A DNA stretch of 64,000 nt from Mimachlamys varia (lineage: Eukaryota > Mollusca > Bivalvia > Pectinida > Pectinidae): positions 34,601,465 to 34,665,464 of the forward strand of contig OX392536.1 in the NCBI GenBank assembly GCA_947623455.1, written 5' to 3'. Position numbers and translations under genes: made by a program. The notes beneath the pieces were generated by a model. It was given only the letters and a program-made list of their open reading frames with translations, did no database searches and was not told the DNA's origin. Of the stretch, positions 1-13,094 are shown piece by piece. Position 1 is the first letter of the stretch, and each line of letters starts with the position of its first letter.

Positions 1-1504
1 TATCTATTTAATTTTATAGCTTGATATTCACTGAATCATTCACACAGATGTATTAATTCTATCAAATATTTAATTAATTGTATCAAATCCTTTGAACTTT
101 TTGCCAGTTTGCATTTAAATGCATACAGACAGCCTTTTATATTAACAGGTGATTTAAGTAATTGTTCTGAATAAAAAACGTTCAAGTTATTATTTAGAAG
201 CCTTTTTTGATAAAAAATCAGCAGACGGAATAGACAAGCTGTCATGATTTTATTTCGAAGTCATTAGCGTTACATATCAGAGGAGAAATAACCGGATTAC
301 GCCTGGTATGTAAGGGGATGATTTAACGCATTGTTAAATATGTCAAACAATTTCAATAAAATATAGATTGTCATTCAATAAAACAGGAAAATATTTTTCT
401 GCTGTCATGGCCTCCGTGTCGTGTTATTAGCATCGTGTATTGATAGGAAATGATAGCTATTGTACACAAATCAAGATGTAACAGTTATGTTTTCATGCTT
501 AATTAAATAAGATCAAAGGTTGAGTGCTGTAGATCTACAGAGTGACAAATACACTGACAAAAAGTGTTATATAGAACTTATATAAAAATATTGGAACTTA
601 AGTCGTTGAGAAACAATTTAAATTTTAATGCATTAAAATGACAACATGTTAAAATATACACCTTTGTAATTTCCATTTATTTTACTTATTAAACGATATA
701 TTAAATATATTTGATGGGCGTTAAGATGAAATATGCACATACAAATTTATATATATAAATCCATAATCTAATTACAACATGTACATGTAGTCGGTGTAAT
801 TATGGTAATATTTTCCTTTTTTCATCATACCTGCCATCAAACTTTTTGTTTCTTTTTAGATTTTTTTTCTCTTGTTCGGTGAGGGAAGAAGCTTGCAGTA
901 TCGTGTGTATGGGAAGTTCACAAATGATAAGAATTCAAGTAGAATATGAGTTTTCTTCTGGTTTCTTCTGTGGCATCTAATCAAAATTTAAATTGAACAA
1001 ACAAAACAAAATAAGCAGAAAAGTGTCTGATCTATTGAATTGCATAATATGAATGTTATATAATTTTCAATAAATTAATAAACATGGTCCATTTCTAACC
1101 TTACCTTAGCAATTATAAACATCAAAAGAACCGTTCTGTACCGTACGGGTAGATAAAGTAAATCTTATTTTAAAGCTTAATATTCACTGAATCTTTCATA
1201 CAGATGTAAGAATTCTTTCAAATATCTAAATAATTGTATGTCTATGAGTACCTTAAAACATAAACATGAATTATTGTATCAATCATTTAAAAGTTTCTGT
1301 TATAAGTTATTACCATGACGTAAATGTACTGACTATCTATAAACATGTCGCCCTATTAAAATGTAAAAATACGATCTTTCGTCGCAAAGTCAAGACAAAA
1401 ATTTGTATTTTAAAAGGATCAAGACCTAAATTAGAATACATCAAAATTTCATTAATAGTTTAGGTTCAAACAAAATCGAGTTTCCATTCCTAATGCATGA
1501 TTAG
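1..1504. other. AT-rich non-coding DNA with an 80-bp direct repeat
   Basis: No coding region is visible. The segment at about 13-92 recurs at about 1169-1247 in the same orientation with roughly 80% identity; both contain the words ATATTCACTGAATC and CAGATGTA. This is a dispersed direct repeat 1.15 kb apart, possibly the ends or copies of an unrecognised element. Short ORFs here are AT-rich and match nothing I know. Confidence 0.5.
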
Positions 1505-1685
1505 GAAGACGTTGAAGCAGAAGACGCTTACTCTTCCGGAACACCTGGTCTTATTCTCTTGTGCTTTTACGAGAGTCTCCGTGTGAATCTCTCCTTTGTT
1601 CCTATTTTGCCTCTAGTTAATCGATTTTGAGTTCGGATTATCATTTTGTTGACGCTTTGGTATTCTCTGATATTTCTTTTTTAAA
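1505..1685 (+). mobile_element. RT-element 3' tail (5'-truncated copy)
   Basis: This segment has the conserved non-coding 3' tail found downstream of the RT-like reading frame at 5435-6400 and 19988-20645. Markers are GAAGCAGAAGACGCTTAC, TTCCGGAACACCTGGT, and an end close to GGTATTCTCTGAT. No RT coding sequence precedes it, as expected of a copy truncated at its 5' end during reverse transcription. Confidence 0.7.
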
Positions 1686-1689
1686 AGGT

Positions 1690-2456
1690 ACAGTGTAATA
1701 CATTGAGAGGACATTGTTTCGAGGTGATGCCTACTTAAATCTTGATTGTTACACCTGATTGAGATTAATCGAGGATGTGGCATTTATGCCACTCAATCAC
1801 ACATGTGATATTAAAGGATAAGACTTGTTCATCTCCACCTGCTTTAGACCACCGATGTGTAATCAGGAAGGATTTCAGACACAATGTCTAGTCTCCGTTT
1901 ATATGATATCATAAGCGCAATGCCGACGTAGTTATATATGTATGTATCGTCTACATTTCATGGTATTTATCCAATCACCTTGTATATGTATTGACTTGAT
2001 ATATATTAAAACCTGCTTAATATACATGTTTATCTACTTGGTATCAATCTGTGTATAAACTTTGTATTTGTGTTTATATTGTTATATATATACTGAGTAT
2101 GTCAACTATGTATAGGTATATATATCTACTGCATGTGTATACTCATATCATTGTTGTATGCATATATTTTATGTGTATACTACTGGTTATGTATACTTAT
2201 ATCATGGATGTATATATTAACTGATTGTGTGTATACATGTATCTACTGGGTGTATGTTTCAACATTGCATTTACTGCTTTTGTGTTTCATGATGCTTTTG
2301 TACAAATTTAATATATAGGAAATTATATTCATGGGAATATCTTAAGTTAAGAAACGTTAGTATTGCTTTGCTATTGAGATTTATAAGTTAACGAATTACT
2401 GGGTTTATATATATATCTACTAGCAGTATATGAATATGAATTATAAATGGATGTAA
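1690..2456. repeat. Non-coding DNA grading into a decayed minisatellite
   Basis: From about 1935 the sequence contains irregular repeats of TGTGTATACT/TATGTATA words at spacings similar to the 21-bp minisatellite that follows, so it is probably an older, decayed edge of that array. A small hairpin (GTGGCATTTATGCCAC) sits near 1777-1793. No gene is seen. Confidence 0.45.
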
Positions 2457-3665
2457 GTGAATACAAATTTGCTGTGCATGTGTGATAAACTTGTTATATG
2501 TGATTATAAACTTGCTGTGTGTGTATATAAACTTGCTGTGTGTATATATAAACTTGCTGTGTGTGTATATAAACTTGCTGTGTGTGTATATAAACTTGCT
2601 GTGTGTGTATATAAACTTGCTGTGTGTTTATATAAACTTGCTGTGTGTGTATATAAACTTGCTGTGTGTGTATATAAACTTGCTGTGTGTGTATATAAAC
2701 TTGCTGTGTGTGTATATAAACTTGCTGTATGTGATTATAAACTTGCTCTATGTCTATCTAAACTTGCAATATGTAATTATTAACTTTCTGTATATGTATA
2801 TAAATTTGCTGCATGTGTATCTTAACTTGCTATACAAAATGTATGTGATTATAAATCTGCTGTATGTGTAAATAAATAGCTGTATGCGAATATAAACTTG
2901 CTGTATGTGATTATAAACTTGTTGTATTTTTATCTAAACTTGCTGTATGTGTATATTAACTTGCTGTGTGTGTATATAAACTTGCTGTGTGTGTATATAA
3001 ACTTGCTGTGTGTGTATATAAACTTGCTGTGTGTGTATATAAACTTGCTGTGTGTGTATATTAACTTGCTGTGTGTGTATATTAACTTGCTGTGTGTGTA
3101 TATAAACTTGCTGTGTGTGTATATAAACTTGCTGTGTGTGTATATAAACTTGCTGTGTGTGTATATAAACTTGCTGTATGTGTATATCAACTTGCTGTTT
3201 GAGTATATAAACTTTCTGTTTGTGTATATAAACTTTCTGTATGTGTATATAAACTTGCTGTTTGTAATATAAACTTGCTGTATGTGTATATCAAGTTGCA
3301 GTATGTGTATATAAACTTGCTGTATGTGTATATCAACTTGCGGTTTGTGTATATAAACTTGCTGTACCTGTATATAAACTTTCTGTATGTGTATATCAAA
3401 TTGCAGTATGTGTATATAAACTTGCTGTACTTGTATATAAACTTGCTGTATATGTATATAAACTTGCTGTATGTGTATATAAACTTGCTGTACCTGCATA
3501 TAAACTTTATGTATGTGTCTATAAACTTGCTGTATGTGTATATCAAATTGCAGTATGTGTTTATAAATTTGCTGTATGTGTACAAAAAATTGCTGTATGT
3601 GTATATAAACTTGCTGTATGTGTACAAAAAATTGCTGTATGTGTATATGAACTTACTGTATGTGA
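2457..3665. repeat. 21-bp minisatellite
   Basis: About 57 copies of a 21-bp unit (TGTGTGTATATAAACTTGCTG) form the array. The blocks at about 2515-2720 and 2955-3175 are nearly identical copies, while the centre and the right flank are degenerate. Because 21 is a multiple of three, several frames stay open on both strands and give artificial heptapeptide repeats (VYKLAVC-like). Low-complexity translation, several open frames and no gene signals argue against coding. Confidence 0.95.
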
Positions 3666-3669
3666 TGCA

Positions 3670-5430
3670 TGATTAAAATCGTATTATGCTGTGTGCATTT
3701 GTATTTCCACTGGCTGTGTGTGTTCATCTATTGGGTTGGGTCACTTTTGATATTAATTTCATTTTACTTTCTCAGAATCATAGATGGAAAAGAGGAAATT
3801 CTTGAAAATTTAATTGATATTTGATATATTTTGCAAATATATCTGGATTTAAACTATGAATCAAAAGGCGGGCTATTCGGTACATTGTTTAAGTTGTTTA
3901 CCTTGAATTGAATCAATTGCGAAAATCTTTTTGTAAAATCTGAATACTTAACTGAATCATGGATATTGCAATCGTTAAGGCACTTGTGATGGTATTATAG
4001 ATTGGAAAAGAATAACGTTGACTCCAATACATACAATTCATAATATAACCATCCCTGTGTCACACTCAGATGGCAATTTTCTTGAAAAGTAGAAAATAAG
4101 ATAGATAATACATTGGCGAAACAAACACAAGTCCGGCCAAGACAAAAGCAGCATCGTATTACTTCCGATCACAAGGTCTTGAAATTTTGTTGCAGCTAGT
4201 TTTGGACCTAAGCTAAAGTTTTTGATAGAGTAATGTAACGCTTTTTCGGGGCGAGGTTCTGATCAATTATCGACAAAATAATCCCTTTATATGCTGATCC
4301 TTATGATTTAATTTTCTACCTACATTTTTGAGGAAACATTGATAGCCAAAGACATCGAAAGAAGAACGGCACGTGGTTGACATCAACATCATTAAAATTA
4401 AAAAATACTGCCACACTCTAACTTCAGCCATCTTGGAATTGGTACGTGCATGTACTTGGGATATGTACGTCAATATACATTAATAGTTGGGGAAATCTCG
4501 AAGTATTTAATGATAGTAACAGTTCTATCCATATGAAATAGCATGCACACTTTGTACGACACATGACTGAGAGTATTATCTAGGAATGGATATTTAGATA
4601 TAAATAGTCTATGTTAATAAGCTATACACATTCTGATGTATCTTAATATTTGACACATTGATGTCGACAGCCAGAAGTACGCCATTTTTAATGCGTGTTA
4701 CTTATTTTTAGTATCCCACGTACTTTTTACGCATGTTGTTTTTTTATTTTTATTTTTTTTTTCCAATTTCAAAATTTACCAATATGTAAAACAAAAGGCA
4801 TTTGTACAAGTCTTACATATACAAAGTAGATCGCATTTCGTAGATAATGGTGTACATGAATGAACTAACTATTGTGATAATTTCATAAGTTATCCACATG
4901 CAGGAAATCCGAGAGATAATATAGCCTCAGAACTATCTAGGGACACATGTAACACAGAAACACTCCTTGATCAATTACTGCCTCAACGAAACAAAATCCA
5001 TGGTGCTTGGTGCAATTCACGCCATTGTCACAAGGATAATTAGTCGCTTTTGCAATAGCTAGATCCTCTGGCAGGAAATGATGTTAGAAACTAGCGGCAT
5101 TATGACTAAACATAGATATCAATAAGTATAGCATAATCGTCTCTAAGTGATCGTCAAGGCCGAAGTGTGGGCGACAATCAAACATAAACGCCAAGAACGC
5201 ACGAAAAATATATACATGTAAATAAGGGAAATTGCAACTCTGCTTTTTATTGATTGGTCTAACGTCTGAGGTGTGTGCCAATGTTCGCTCTTTCTTAAAT
5301 TTCTTTTGAACGACTTATATATCTATCTAAATGAACAATATTTGCAGTAACATGTACGGAAATCGCTGCCAAAAGCAAAGATATTTTTGACAGTAAGCTT
5401 CCTGATTAAAGTCTAGTAAGTTTTAAAAGA
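3670..5430. other. Non-coding interval
   Basis: There is a T-rich run near 4738-4765. I see no gene, RNA gene or repeat that I can name. ORFs of about 65-70 codons show no family resemblance. Confidence 0.5.
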
Positions 5431-5434
5431 CATA

Positions 5435-6400
5435 TTACGAATGATTGAAATCCTGGTTGCCAATAATTGTGTTGATTTTCGAGGAAAGGTTTTCCAGCAG
5501 ACTGTTTGTATTCCCGTGGAACCAAACTGTGACCCACTCTTAGCTGACTTGTATGTGTTTTCATACGAGGCTGAATATGCGAAATAGGTAATCAGGACAA
5601 GTACAAAAACCCTGCCAAATTTTTTAATATACCGACGATGTGTTGTCTATGAACAACAAGAAGTTTGCTGATCACGTCGATCGTATATACCCTTCGAGTT
5701 TGATATAAAGCACACAACAGCCTATTTTACATCAGCTGTTTACTTTGAACTCTACTTAAGCTTCGTCAAACACTGACAACTCACAACTAAGCTAAACGAT
5801 AAACGTGACGATTTCAATTTTCCGATCGAGAACTTTCCATTTCTTGATAGCAATATCCCAGCTTCTCCAACCTATGGTGTTTTACATGTCAAAGTTGATT
5901 CGTTATTCTCGGACTTGCTCTAAATATCATGATGTTTATGATCGATGTCGACTGCTGACAAACAAACTAACAACACATGGATTCCAGTTTCGAGAGATGC
6001 AGAATGATCAGTACTATGGGCAAGTTTTATGGTCGCCATCTTTGTCTCATTGAGAAATATTCTGTATCTTTGTGTGATATGAAGATGGACGTTTTTTGGG
6101 TATGCTAATTAGTATGTTTACTTGTTGTTATTGACAATGATGAATCGGTTCTCATTTCAAGGACTTGATGTTTTGTTTGATATGACCAATATTTACATGG
6201 CGGGCCGATGAAGCACAAGACACTTACTCTTATGGAACACCTGGTTTTATTATCTTGTATTTTTAAAATGTTTTCCATATGGATCTTTCATTTTTTCGTA
6301 TTTTGCCCCTTGTTTAATTTATTTTTAGTTCGGATTATGGTATTGTTGATGCTTCGGTAATCTCATTTCTTATTTCCTTACGAGTTCACGCGGAAAACAT
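5435..6400 (+). pseudogene. Decayed reverse-transcriptase element with 3' tail
   Basis: This is a broken RT reading frame. Around 5450-5600, frames match a palm-domain block of the type QTVCIPVEPNCDPLLADL (the consensus would be GIPMGTNCAP). Near 5625-5690 comes YTDDVLSMNNKKFADHVDRI, which holds the DD pair of the RT active site. Downstream, the conserved C-terminal block (KRDDFNFPI, NFPFLDSNIPAS, RCRLLTNKLTT) runs to about 6056, and the 3' tail runs to about 6395. Stops and frameshifts show it is dead. The clade (Penelope-like or another non-LTR-type RT) cannot be settled from this piece. Confidence 0.75.
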
Positions 6401-6885
6401 TTTTTCATAAATATTGCTATCGTTTTGAGGCATTCAATTTAACTGATATGTGATACTAGCTTTTAACATCTTTTCGATGTATATTGGATTTTATTTTTTA
6501 ATAAAAGAAGTATTTTCTTGATATACTTGGACAACTGATAAATATGTTATTGTTATCATCTGGTGGATAACAATGTTGATCGTTCTAACATCAAGGCAAA
6601 AATTGAGAAATCGTTGTCGCTCTGAATGATGTCTTTACAATTTGAACGATTTAAAGGTCAAAGTCGTTTGTTAATTATCGTCGACAACAAAGTTGGATTT
6701 TTTTGTTACCAGTGTGTATTACAAAGGAGTGTCAACTCAATTATTTATTTCAGTTTGCTCATACAAGACCTCGACTGCCTTCTAGTGCGAGTCAGTGTGG
6801 ACATTCCTTATCGATATTTACATTTGCTTCAAAAAGTTGTTGGGCCTACATAGCAATGTAGTTTATGCGTCTAACATTTTTAATA
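6400..6885. other. Non-coding interval
   Basis: No supported feature is seen. A 75-codon ORF at 6626-6853 has no recognisable domain. Confidence 0.4.
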
Positions 6886-7345
6886 ATATAATAATATATA
6901 TTTGATATAGCGCCCTATCTAGTACAAAGATATACATTTCTCATAAAATCAATACAATTAGCACATATAATTCTATCATATACAATTCCTGTGGATTTCG
7001 CAGGAGCTGCCTTATCAGGCGCTAACTACTTGTCGCATACCACCTGGCTAATACCCCCATATGTGTGTATATGTGTGTGCTGGAGAAGGATTGTGATGTT
7101 TGTAGTGGGACCGTGTTTCCAACGGCATCTTTTAGAGTGCCACCTCACTTGAATGCTACAACACAGATACTGCAACACCCACCCCAGACCATTTCATACT
7201 CCATCTGGGTTGTTGGAGTTGTGTGGGCAGGAGTAAAAAAACACTTTCGCTTAATGTTCCATGCGTATGACGATTACGGGGATCGATCCCAGGCCGCCTG
7301 CATGGAAGGCCGGAATGTTAACCACTCCACCAATCCGCCCATAAA
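6886..7345 (-). mobile_element. tRNA-derived SINE, near full length
   Basis: On the minus strand the element begins near 7345 with a tRNA-like head. It has a box A-like TGGTGGAGTGG and a box B-like GATCGATCC. The body matches the copies at 56030-56425 and 48411-48800. It ends near 6886 in GGGCGCTATATCAAAT followed by an ATT-rich tail. The GCGCT...GCTATATAAA-type 3' end resembles that of V-SINE-like elements. Confidence 0.75.
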
Positions 7346-7349
7346 CACA

Positions 7350-7495
7350 AGCTCTCCGCTACTGGGTCGCAGAATCTAAACCTACGTGGGGCAGTTAAAA
7401 GGTACTGGCCTCAGACTTATGCTCCTTCTCCGAGTACACACTTTTCCTCCACCATCAAAATCTGGTGCATTCATAATTAACCTTGATACCTCATG
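7350..7495 (+). mobile_element. SINE fragment
   Basis: The block CGTGGGGCAGTT, then TTTTCCTCCACCATCAAAATCTGG and a C-rich spacer, parallels the bodies of the SINEs at 55345-55530 (+) and 13095-13325 (-). The head is lost or poorly preserved. Confidence 0.45.
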
Positions 7496-7719
7496 ACATA
7501 CATGTTTCAGTTCATTTGCATAACCCAACTCTTAAAAGCATACATATCATATCAGAGTATGCTGTTAACTCCTGATATGTCTGCTCCTGAAAATATTCCA
7601 GAAAGGTATTGAACAATATATATGTAAATTAATCTGTTGCATAAATTGTATATATGTCTACTGTAAAGCGCTTTAGAACGGGTGTTTTTAGTTAGAAGAT
7701 AGGGAAAAATATAAAATGA

Positions 7720-9762
7720 GGTATATTATAATTATATTTCCCTTACTTTATATATCTGCACAAGTGGGATGGTAAATTATCACTATATTTCCCTTTATTT
7801 GATATATTTGCACCAGTGTGATGGGATATTATCATGATATTTCCCTTTACTAGATATATCTGTACCAGGGTGATGGTATATTATCATTATATTTCCCTTT
7901 ACTAGATATATCTGCACCAGGGAGATGGTATATTATCATTATATTTCCCTTTACTAGATATATCTGCACCAGTGTGATGGGATATTATCATGATATTTCC
8001 CTTTACTAGATATATCTGTACCAGTGTGATGGTATATTATCATGATATTTCCCTTTACTAGATATATCTGCACCAGGGTGATGGTATATTATCATTATAC
8101 TGATATTTCCCTTTACTAGATATATCTGTACCAGTGTGATGGTATATTATACTGATATTTCCCTTTACTAGATATATCTGCACCAGGGTGATGGTATATT
8201 ATCATTATACTGATATTTCCCTTTACTAGATATATCTGCACCAGTGGGATGGTATATTATCATTATACTGATATTTCCCTTTACTAGATATATCTGCACC
8301 AGGGTGATGGTATATTATCATTATACTGATATTTCCCTTTACTAGATATATCTGTACCAGTGTGATGGTATATTATCATGATATTTCCCTTTATTAGATA
8401 TATCTGCACCAGGGTGATGGTATATTATCATTATACTGATATTTCCCTTTACTAGATATATCTGTACCAGTGTGATGGTATATTATCATGATATTTCCCT
8501 TTACTAGATATATCTGCACCAGGGTGATGGTATATTATCATTATACTGATATTTCCCTTTACTAGATATATCTGCACCAGTGGGATGGTATATTATCATT
8601 ATACTGATATTTCCCTTTACTAGATATATCTGCACCAGGGTGATGGTATATTATCATTATACTGATATTTCCCTTTACTAGATATATCTGTACCAGTGTG
8701 ATGGTATATTATCATGATATTTCCCTTTACTAGATATATCTGCACCAGTGGGATGGTATATTATCATTATACTGATATTTCCCTTTACTAGATATATCTG
8801 CACCAGTGGGATGGTATATTATCATTATACTGATATTTCCCTTTACTAGATATATCTGTACCAGTGTGATGGTATATTATCATGATATTTCCCTTTACTA
8901 GATATATCTGCACCAGGGTGATGGTATATTATCATTATACTGATATTTCCCTTTACTACATATATCTGCACCAGTGGGATGGTATATTATCATTATACTG
9001 ATATTTCCCTTTACTAGATATATCTGCACCAGGGTGATGGTATATTATCATTATACTGATATTTCCCTTTACTAGATATATCTGTACCAGTGTGATGGTA
9101 TATTATCATGATATTTCCCTTTACTAGATATATCTGCACCAGTGGGATGGTATATTATCATTATACTGATATTTCCCTTTACTAGATATATCTGCACCAG
9201 TGGGATGGTATATTATCATTATACTGATATTTCCCTTTACTAGATATATCTGCACCAGTGGGATGGTATATTATCATTATATTTCCCCTTACTAGATATA
9301 TCTGCACCAGGGTGATGGTATATTATCATTATACTGATATTTCCCTTTACTAGATATATCTGTACCAGTGTGATGGTATATTATCATGATATTTCCCTTT
9401 ACTAGATATATCTGCACCAGGGTGATGGTATATTATCATTATACTGATATTTCCCTTTACTAGATATATCTGCACCAGGGTGATGGTATATTATCATTAT
9501 ATTTCCCTTTACTAGATATATCTGCACCAGGGTGATGGTATATTATCATTATATTTCCCTTTACTAGATATATCTGCACCAGGGTGATGGTATATTATCA
9601 TTATACTGATATTTCCCTTCACTAGATATAACTGCACCAGTGGGATGGTATATTATCATTATATTTCCCTTTACTAGATATATCTGCACCAGGGTGATGG
9701 TATATTGTCATTATACTGATATTTCCCTTTACTAGATATATCTCCACCAGCGTGATGGTATG
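7720..9762. repeat. 52/58-bp two-form minisatellite
   Basis: Roughly 36-38 copies of one unit make up the array. The core is TTTCCCTTTACTAGATATAT, followed by CTGCACCAGGGTGATGG or variants. Two lengths alternate: 52 bp, and 58 bp with an extra 6 bp in the ATTATACTGATAT part. The length form of a unit follows the variant of the preceding one: after GTACCAGTGTG comes the short CATGATATTT form, and after GCACCAG usually the long form. Both edges are more diverged than the core. No coding potential is seen. Confidence 0.95.
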
Positions 9763-9764
9763 GT

Positions 9765-11984
9765 TTCATACACAAATACATAAAACAAATGTAATATACA
9801 CAACACTGCTACTATAAAATTCTTCAAATATAAAAATACAAACTGCGGTTATTTTATACCACTTTATCACAGCCTACATTTGAAGATCACATGTTACCTT
9901 AAACGGGTTCATGGATTGGTATCCTTGGTAACATGTTGTTGCAACTAATCAGTATAATACATAACCGTTGCCAATAATTCCTGTTAGATGACGTAACACA
10001 CACATTTGCGGCACCTTTCAAATTTAGTAAAAGATACAGTATACCGAAAAAATCATACAGCTGTTTCGTCCTTCTGGAACTCGTCAGTGATGCTGGAATC
10101 TTTGTCTGATAGACTGTTATCCAGTGTGCATATACTGTCAAAGTCAAACAGATGACCATGATAATCAAGTTACAGAGCTGTTTAACGGACCTAGGTTTTA
10201 ATGCTACTGTTTTTAGATCGAATGGTTATAATAAATCAGTGTTGAATGTGTTGATTGTAGTAACTGAAAGCTGGAATCGCATACTTTTTCACAGTCTGAA
10301 ATTTTAACTAAGTAACAGACATATTATTATTATTATTATTAGAATGTATCAGTGAAATAAAGTTTTTAACGATTTTAATGATGATGATAGGTTAAAATGC
10401 AAAATATACAGCCTAGTTTATTACATTTTAGCAAGTATCTTTTTCAACATGTTCAATCGATTCGTAGACAATATGTGCCAACTATAGCAGTATCACTATT
10501 AATATTACTTCATACATGTACAATACAGTCATATTGTTCCATTCAATTAAAAATAATATCTGATTGAATTACTATTACATGTTCGATGATATGATGGTCT
10601 GTCATATTATATATACCTCCTTTAAATGATGAATTTGGATATGAATTTTATTTATTATGGTTTTCATACTTTGACATTGGCCGGTTGTTCTACCTGTTTA
10701 ATTTTATTATGTCATACGTTGCTATAAATATGTATATTCACGTATGACACTTCATTTATATAAATCTTAAGCTTGATTTTTGTGTTCAACCAGTCCCACA
10801 TTAGAGCAACAAATGTTGGTGTATTAACACAGTGCTTAAGAATGTTTGAAGTTTTACATGGCTTATCTCCCTTCCTACATGTATAAAAACCAGTGCTGGT
10901 GTGTGACAAGAGAGATAACTCGTGATTCCTTTGTCGAGCGTTAGTGCCAATAATTCCACATGCTCATGGGAAACATCTCAATTATTTGCCATTGTGCTAC
11001 AGATAACCTATACCAACTCGACAAGAGTTAAAGGAGAAATATAGTCTGGTATGTTTGTAAGAACTGATAACAACAACCTTGTTCATTTCACTGTTATTGA
11101 TACTTTACAGAAATTGTTCCATATCTCAATAACAAAAAACATGTTTTGAACCAGGAGGATTGTGATGGCTACTTCTATATATATAAAGATTTATTACATT
11201 TTAAGGATATTTCATAACGTTTATATTTTTACATCGATTTTATAAGATATTACTTTTTAGATTGGACGAGGTATCTTATGAAAAACTTGTTTTCGAGGAT
11301 ATTAAGGATCATAATTATGAGATTAAATTATCATGAAATATTTGAATACCTTATAGGCCTAAACATTGTATTATACAGTAACAACATCTTATACAGTGTT
11401 CTACAATGCAGAATTATTCCTTCAATACATTGTTATATTTTGTAATGTACTTACACAACGCTGCCACTCGTTCAAACAACACTATACATACATTTATATT
11501 ACCACTGTATTTACAACATAATCAAGTATTTAATCTGTAGTGAAAAACAAAAAGTTTCTTCCTTGTGACATCATTTCTCCACGCAAATCTCTTTTTGTAA
11601 ACTATGCATCTGTACCACAGACATTAAACTACAACCGAAATTACTCTTCTCACTTTTTTTACACAAGTTTCTTATTCTTACTACAATATATCTTTATAAC
11701 TCTCCTCCTCTCCTGAGTCAACCTTCTCTTCAACTCGACCAAACATCTTGCGATCGCTTTACTGAACTTAACCTTCGATATTCACTATGTAACTTACTCT
11801 CCTATTAACTCCTTTATATATATTAGTATACATCTGCCCCTGAGCAAAATCCCGCTACATTGAAATTGTTGATAACCGAACAGAACTCTGCTACCCTCAC
11901 TTCAAAATGTTAATATGTTGGAACATCCTGCAACATTTTAACAATACAAGTCGAAGTATACCTGGCCATAAAACCTGCTAGATT
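9765..11984. other. Non-coding interval with one dispersed repeat copy
   Basis: No gene is seen. The piece at about 9985-10105 is the minus-strand part of a dispersed repeat also found at 36893-37093 and 41300-41510 (shared words near GTTTCGTCCTTCTGGAACTC and CAGTATACCGAAAAAA). An ATT microsatellite lies at 10324-10342. Confidence 0.5.
9985..10105 (-). mobile_element. Dispersed repeat B, fragment
   Basis: It matches the reverse complement of 36893-37093: GCACCTTT, then TACAGTATACCGAAAAAA, then the CGTCCTTCTGGAACTC block. The family is likely a retroelement 3' end, but no protein is readable. Confidence 0.55.
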
Positions 11985-12150
11985 GACGCTTACTCTTCCG
12001 GAACACCTGGTCTTATTCTCTTGTGCTTTTACGAGAGTCTCCATGTAGATCTTTCCTTTGTTCCTATTTTGCCCCTAGTTTAATTGATTTTGAGTTTGGA
12101 TTATGGTTTTGTTGACGCTTTGGTATTCTTTGAATTTTTTTTTAACCAAT
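11985..12150 (+). mobile_element. RT-element 3' tail (5'-truncated copy)
   Basis: This has the conserved tail words CGCTTACTCTTCCGGAACACC and TTTGTTGACGCTTTGGTATTC, with no RT coding part upstream. It ends near TTTTTTTAACCAAT, which resembles the end of the copy at 30860-31050 (TTTAACCAT). Confidence 0.7.
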
Positions 12151-12689
12151 ACTTGAGGCACAAACACCGGGCCACAGCAACTTTGGACCCCCGACCCAAT
12201 TGTGGGAAGATAAACAAAAAACATAAATGCACTTTAACTAAAAGACAATGGTTAATGATACAGTATGAATTTCGTCGTTGAAAGATTGGTCAGTTTTACT
12301 GTAAATAAGAACGAATAATCACGACAATCAACATTAATCTAAACTTCGGTTGGAACAGAATGGTGTGTGCCCAAAATCCTGTAAAATGTATATAAATTAT
12401 ATCAAAATTAAAAGTTGTTGTGGTAATTCCAAATTAATAACAATCAAGTATTGTATTGTTTAATCCGACATTTAATTCACAAATCAAACTATCCACTAAG
12501 CATAGCAATTTATTTTCAAAGATACGAATTGTTTTGTAAATCTCAATGTCAACGGAAATTTTATACACGTAGTTTTCATTATCAAACTGCAATGCGTTGT
12601 GTCGACAAATGCCATTACATGATTGAAAAACGTGTTAAGAATTTGTCAATTATTTGTATTCTGGATTATTTTATTCCCGGTATTCCCTC

Positions 12690-12938
12690 CTATGTTCGTC
12701 TAGTCTGTCCAATGATATACTGACAGTAGTGGAACATTGCTGTAGGAACCTGGTTCAGAACTGCACTTATCAATAACTTCATTACCCCAGGACGATCTGC
12801 CTTGAATATACTTTCCATGAGTACCTGCCCCGAGAGACCACTAGCGGGACTTCCAATACTGAATGAGACAAGTTTGTGGACAGCAAAATGTGTTCCAGCA
12901 TAATGGCTAAGGTGAATGGCAGATACACTGTACATATG
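12690..12938 (-). other. Unrecognised ORF segment, higher GC than its surroundings
   Basis: An 81-codon open frame on the minus strand begins at an ATG near 12935. Its composition is less AT-biased than the flanks. It has segments such as SGLSGQVLMESIFKADRPG and ALLISAVLNQVP-like runs, but I recognise no family. No convincing splice sites join it to another exon. It could be a decayed exon, a transposon fragment or chance. Confidence 0.2.
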
Positions 12939-13094
12939 CCGGTGATGATGACCCAGCTACTGTTGTGATATCTCGATACATCTGGAGAATGTGTAACTTA
13001 TCATATCGGTCAAATATAGCAATATCAAAGGTAGATGCAGGGAACGACGTGTATATGTATATATGCAGGGGGACCTGTAGTGAACTGACCTGCC

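Noticed and set aside
2457..3676. Long ORFs across the 21-bp repeat on both strands, up to 189 codons
   Set aside because: The frames stay open only because the period is a multiple of three; several frames and both strands are open together, with simple heptad translation and no gene signals.
7065..7379. 104-codon ORF on the plus strand
   Set aside because: It lies antisense inside the SINE at 6886-7345.
7720..9762. Regular repeats as a possible CRISPR array
   Set aside because: There are no unique spacers, the whole unit repeats, and the DNA is plainly animal.
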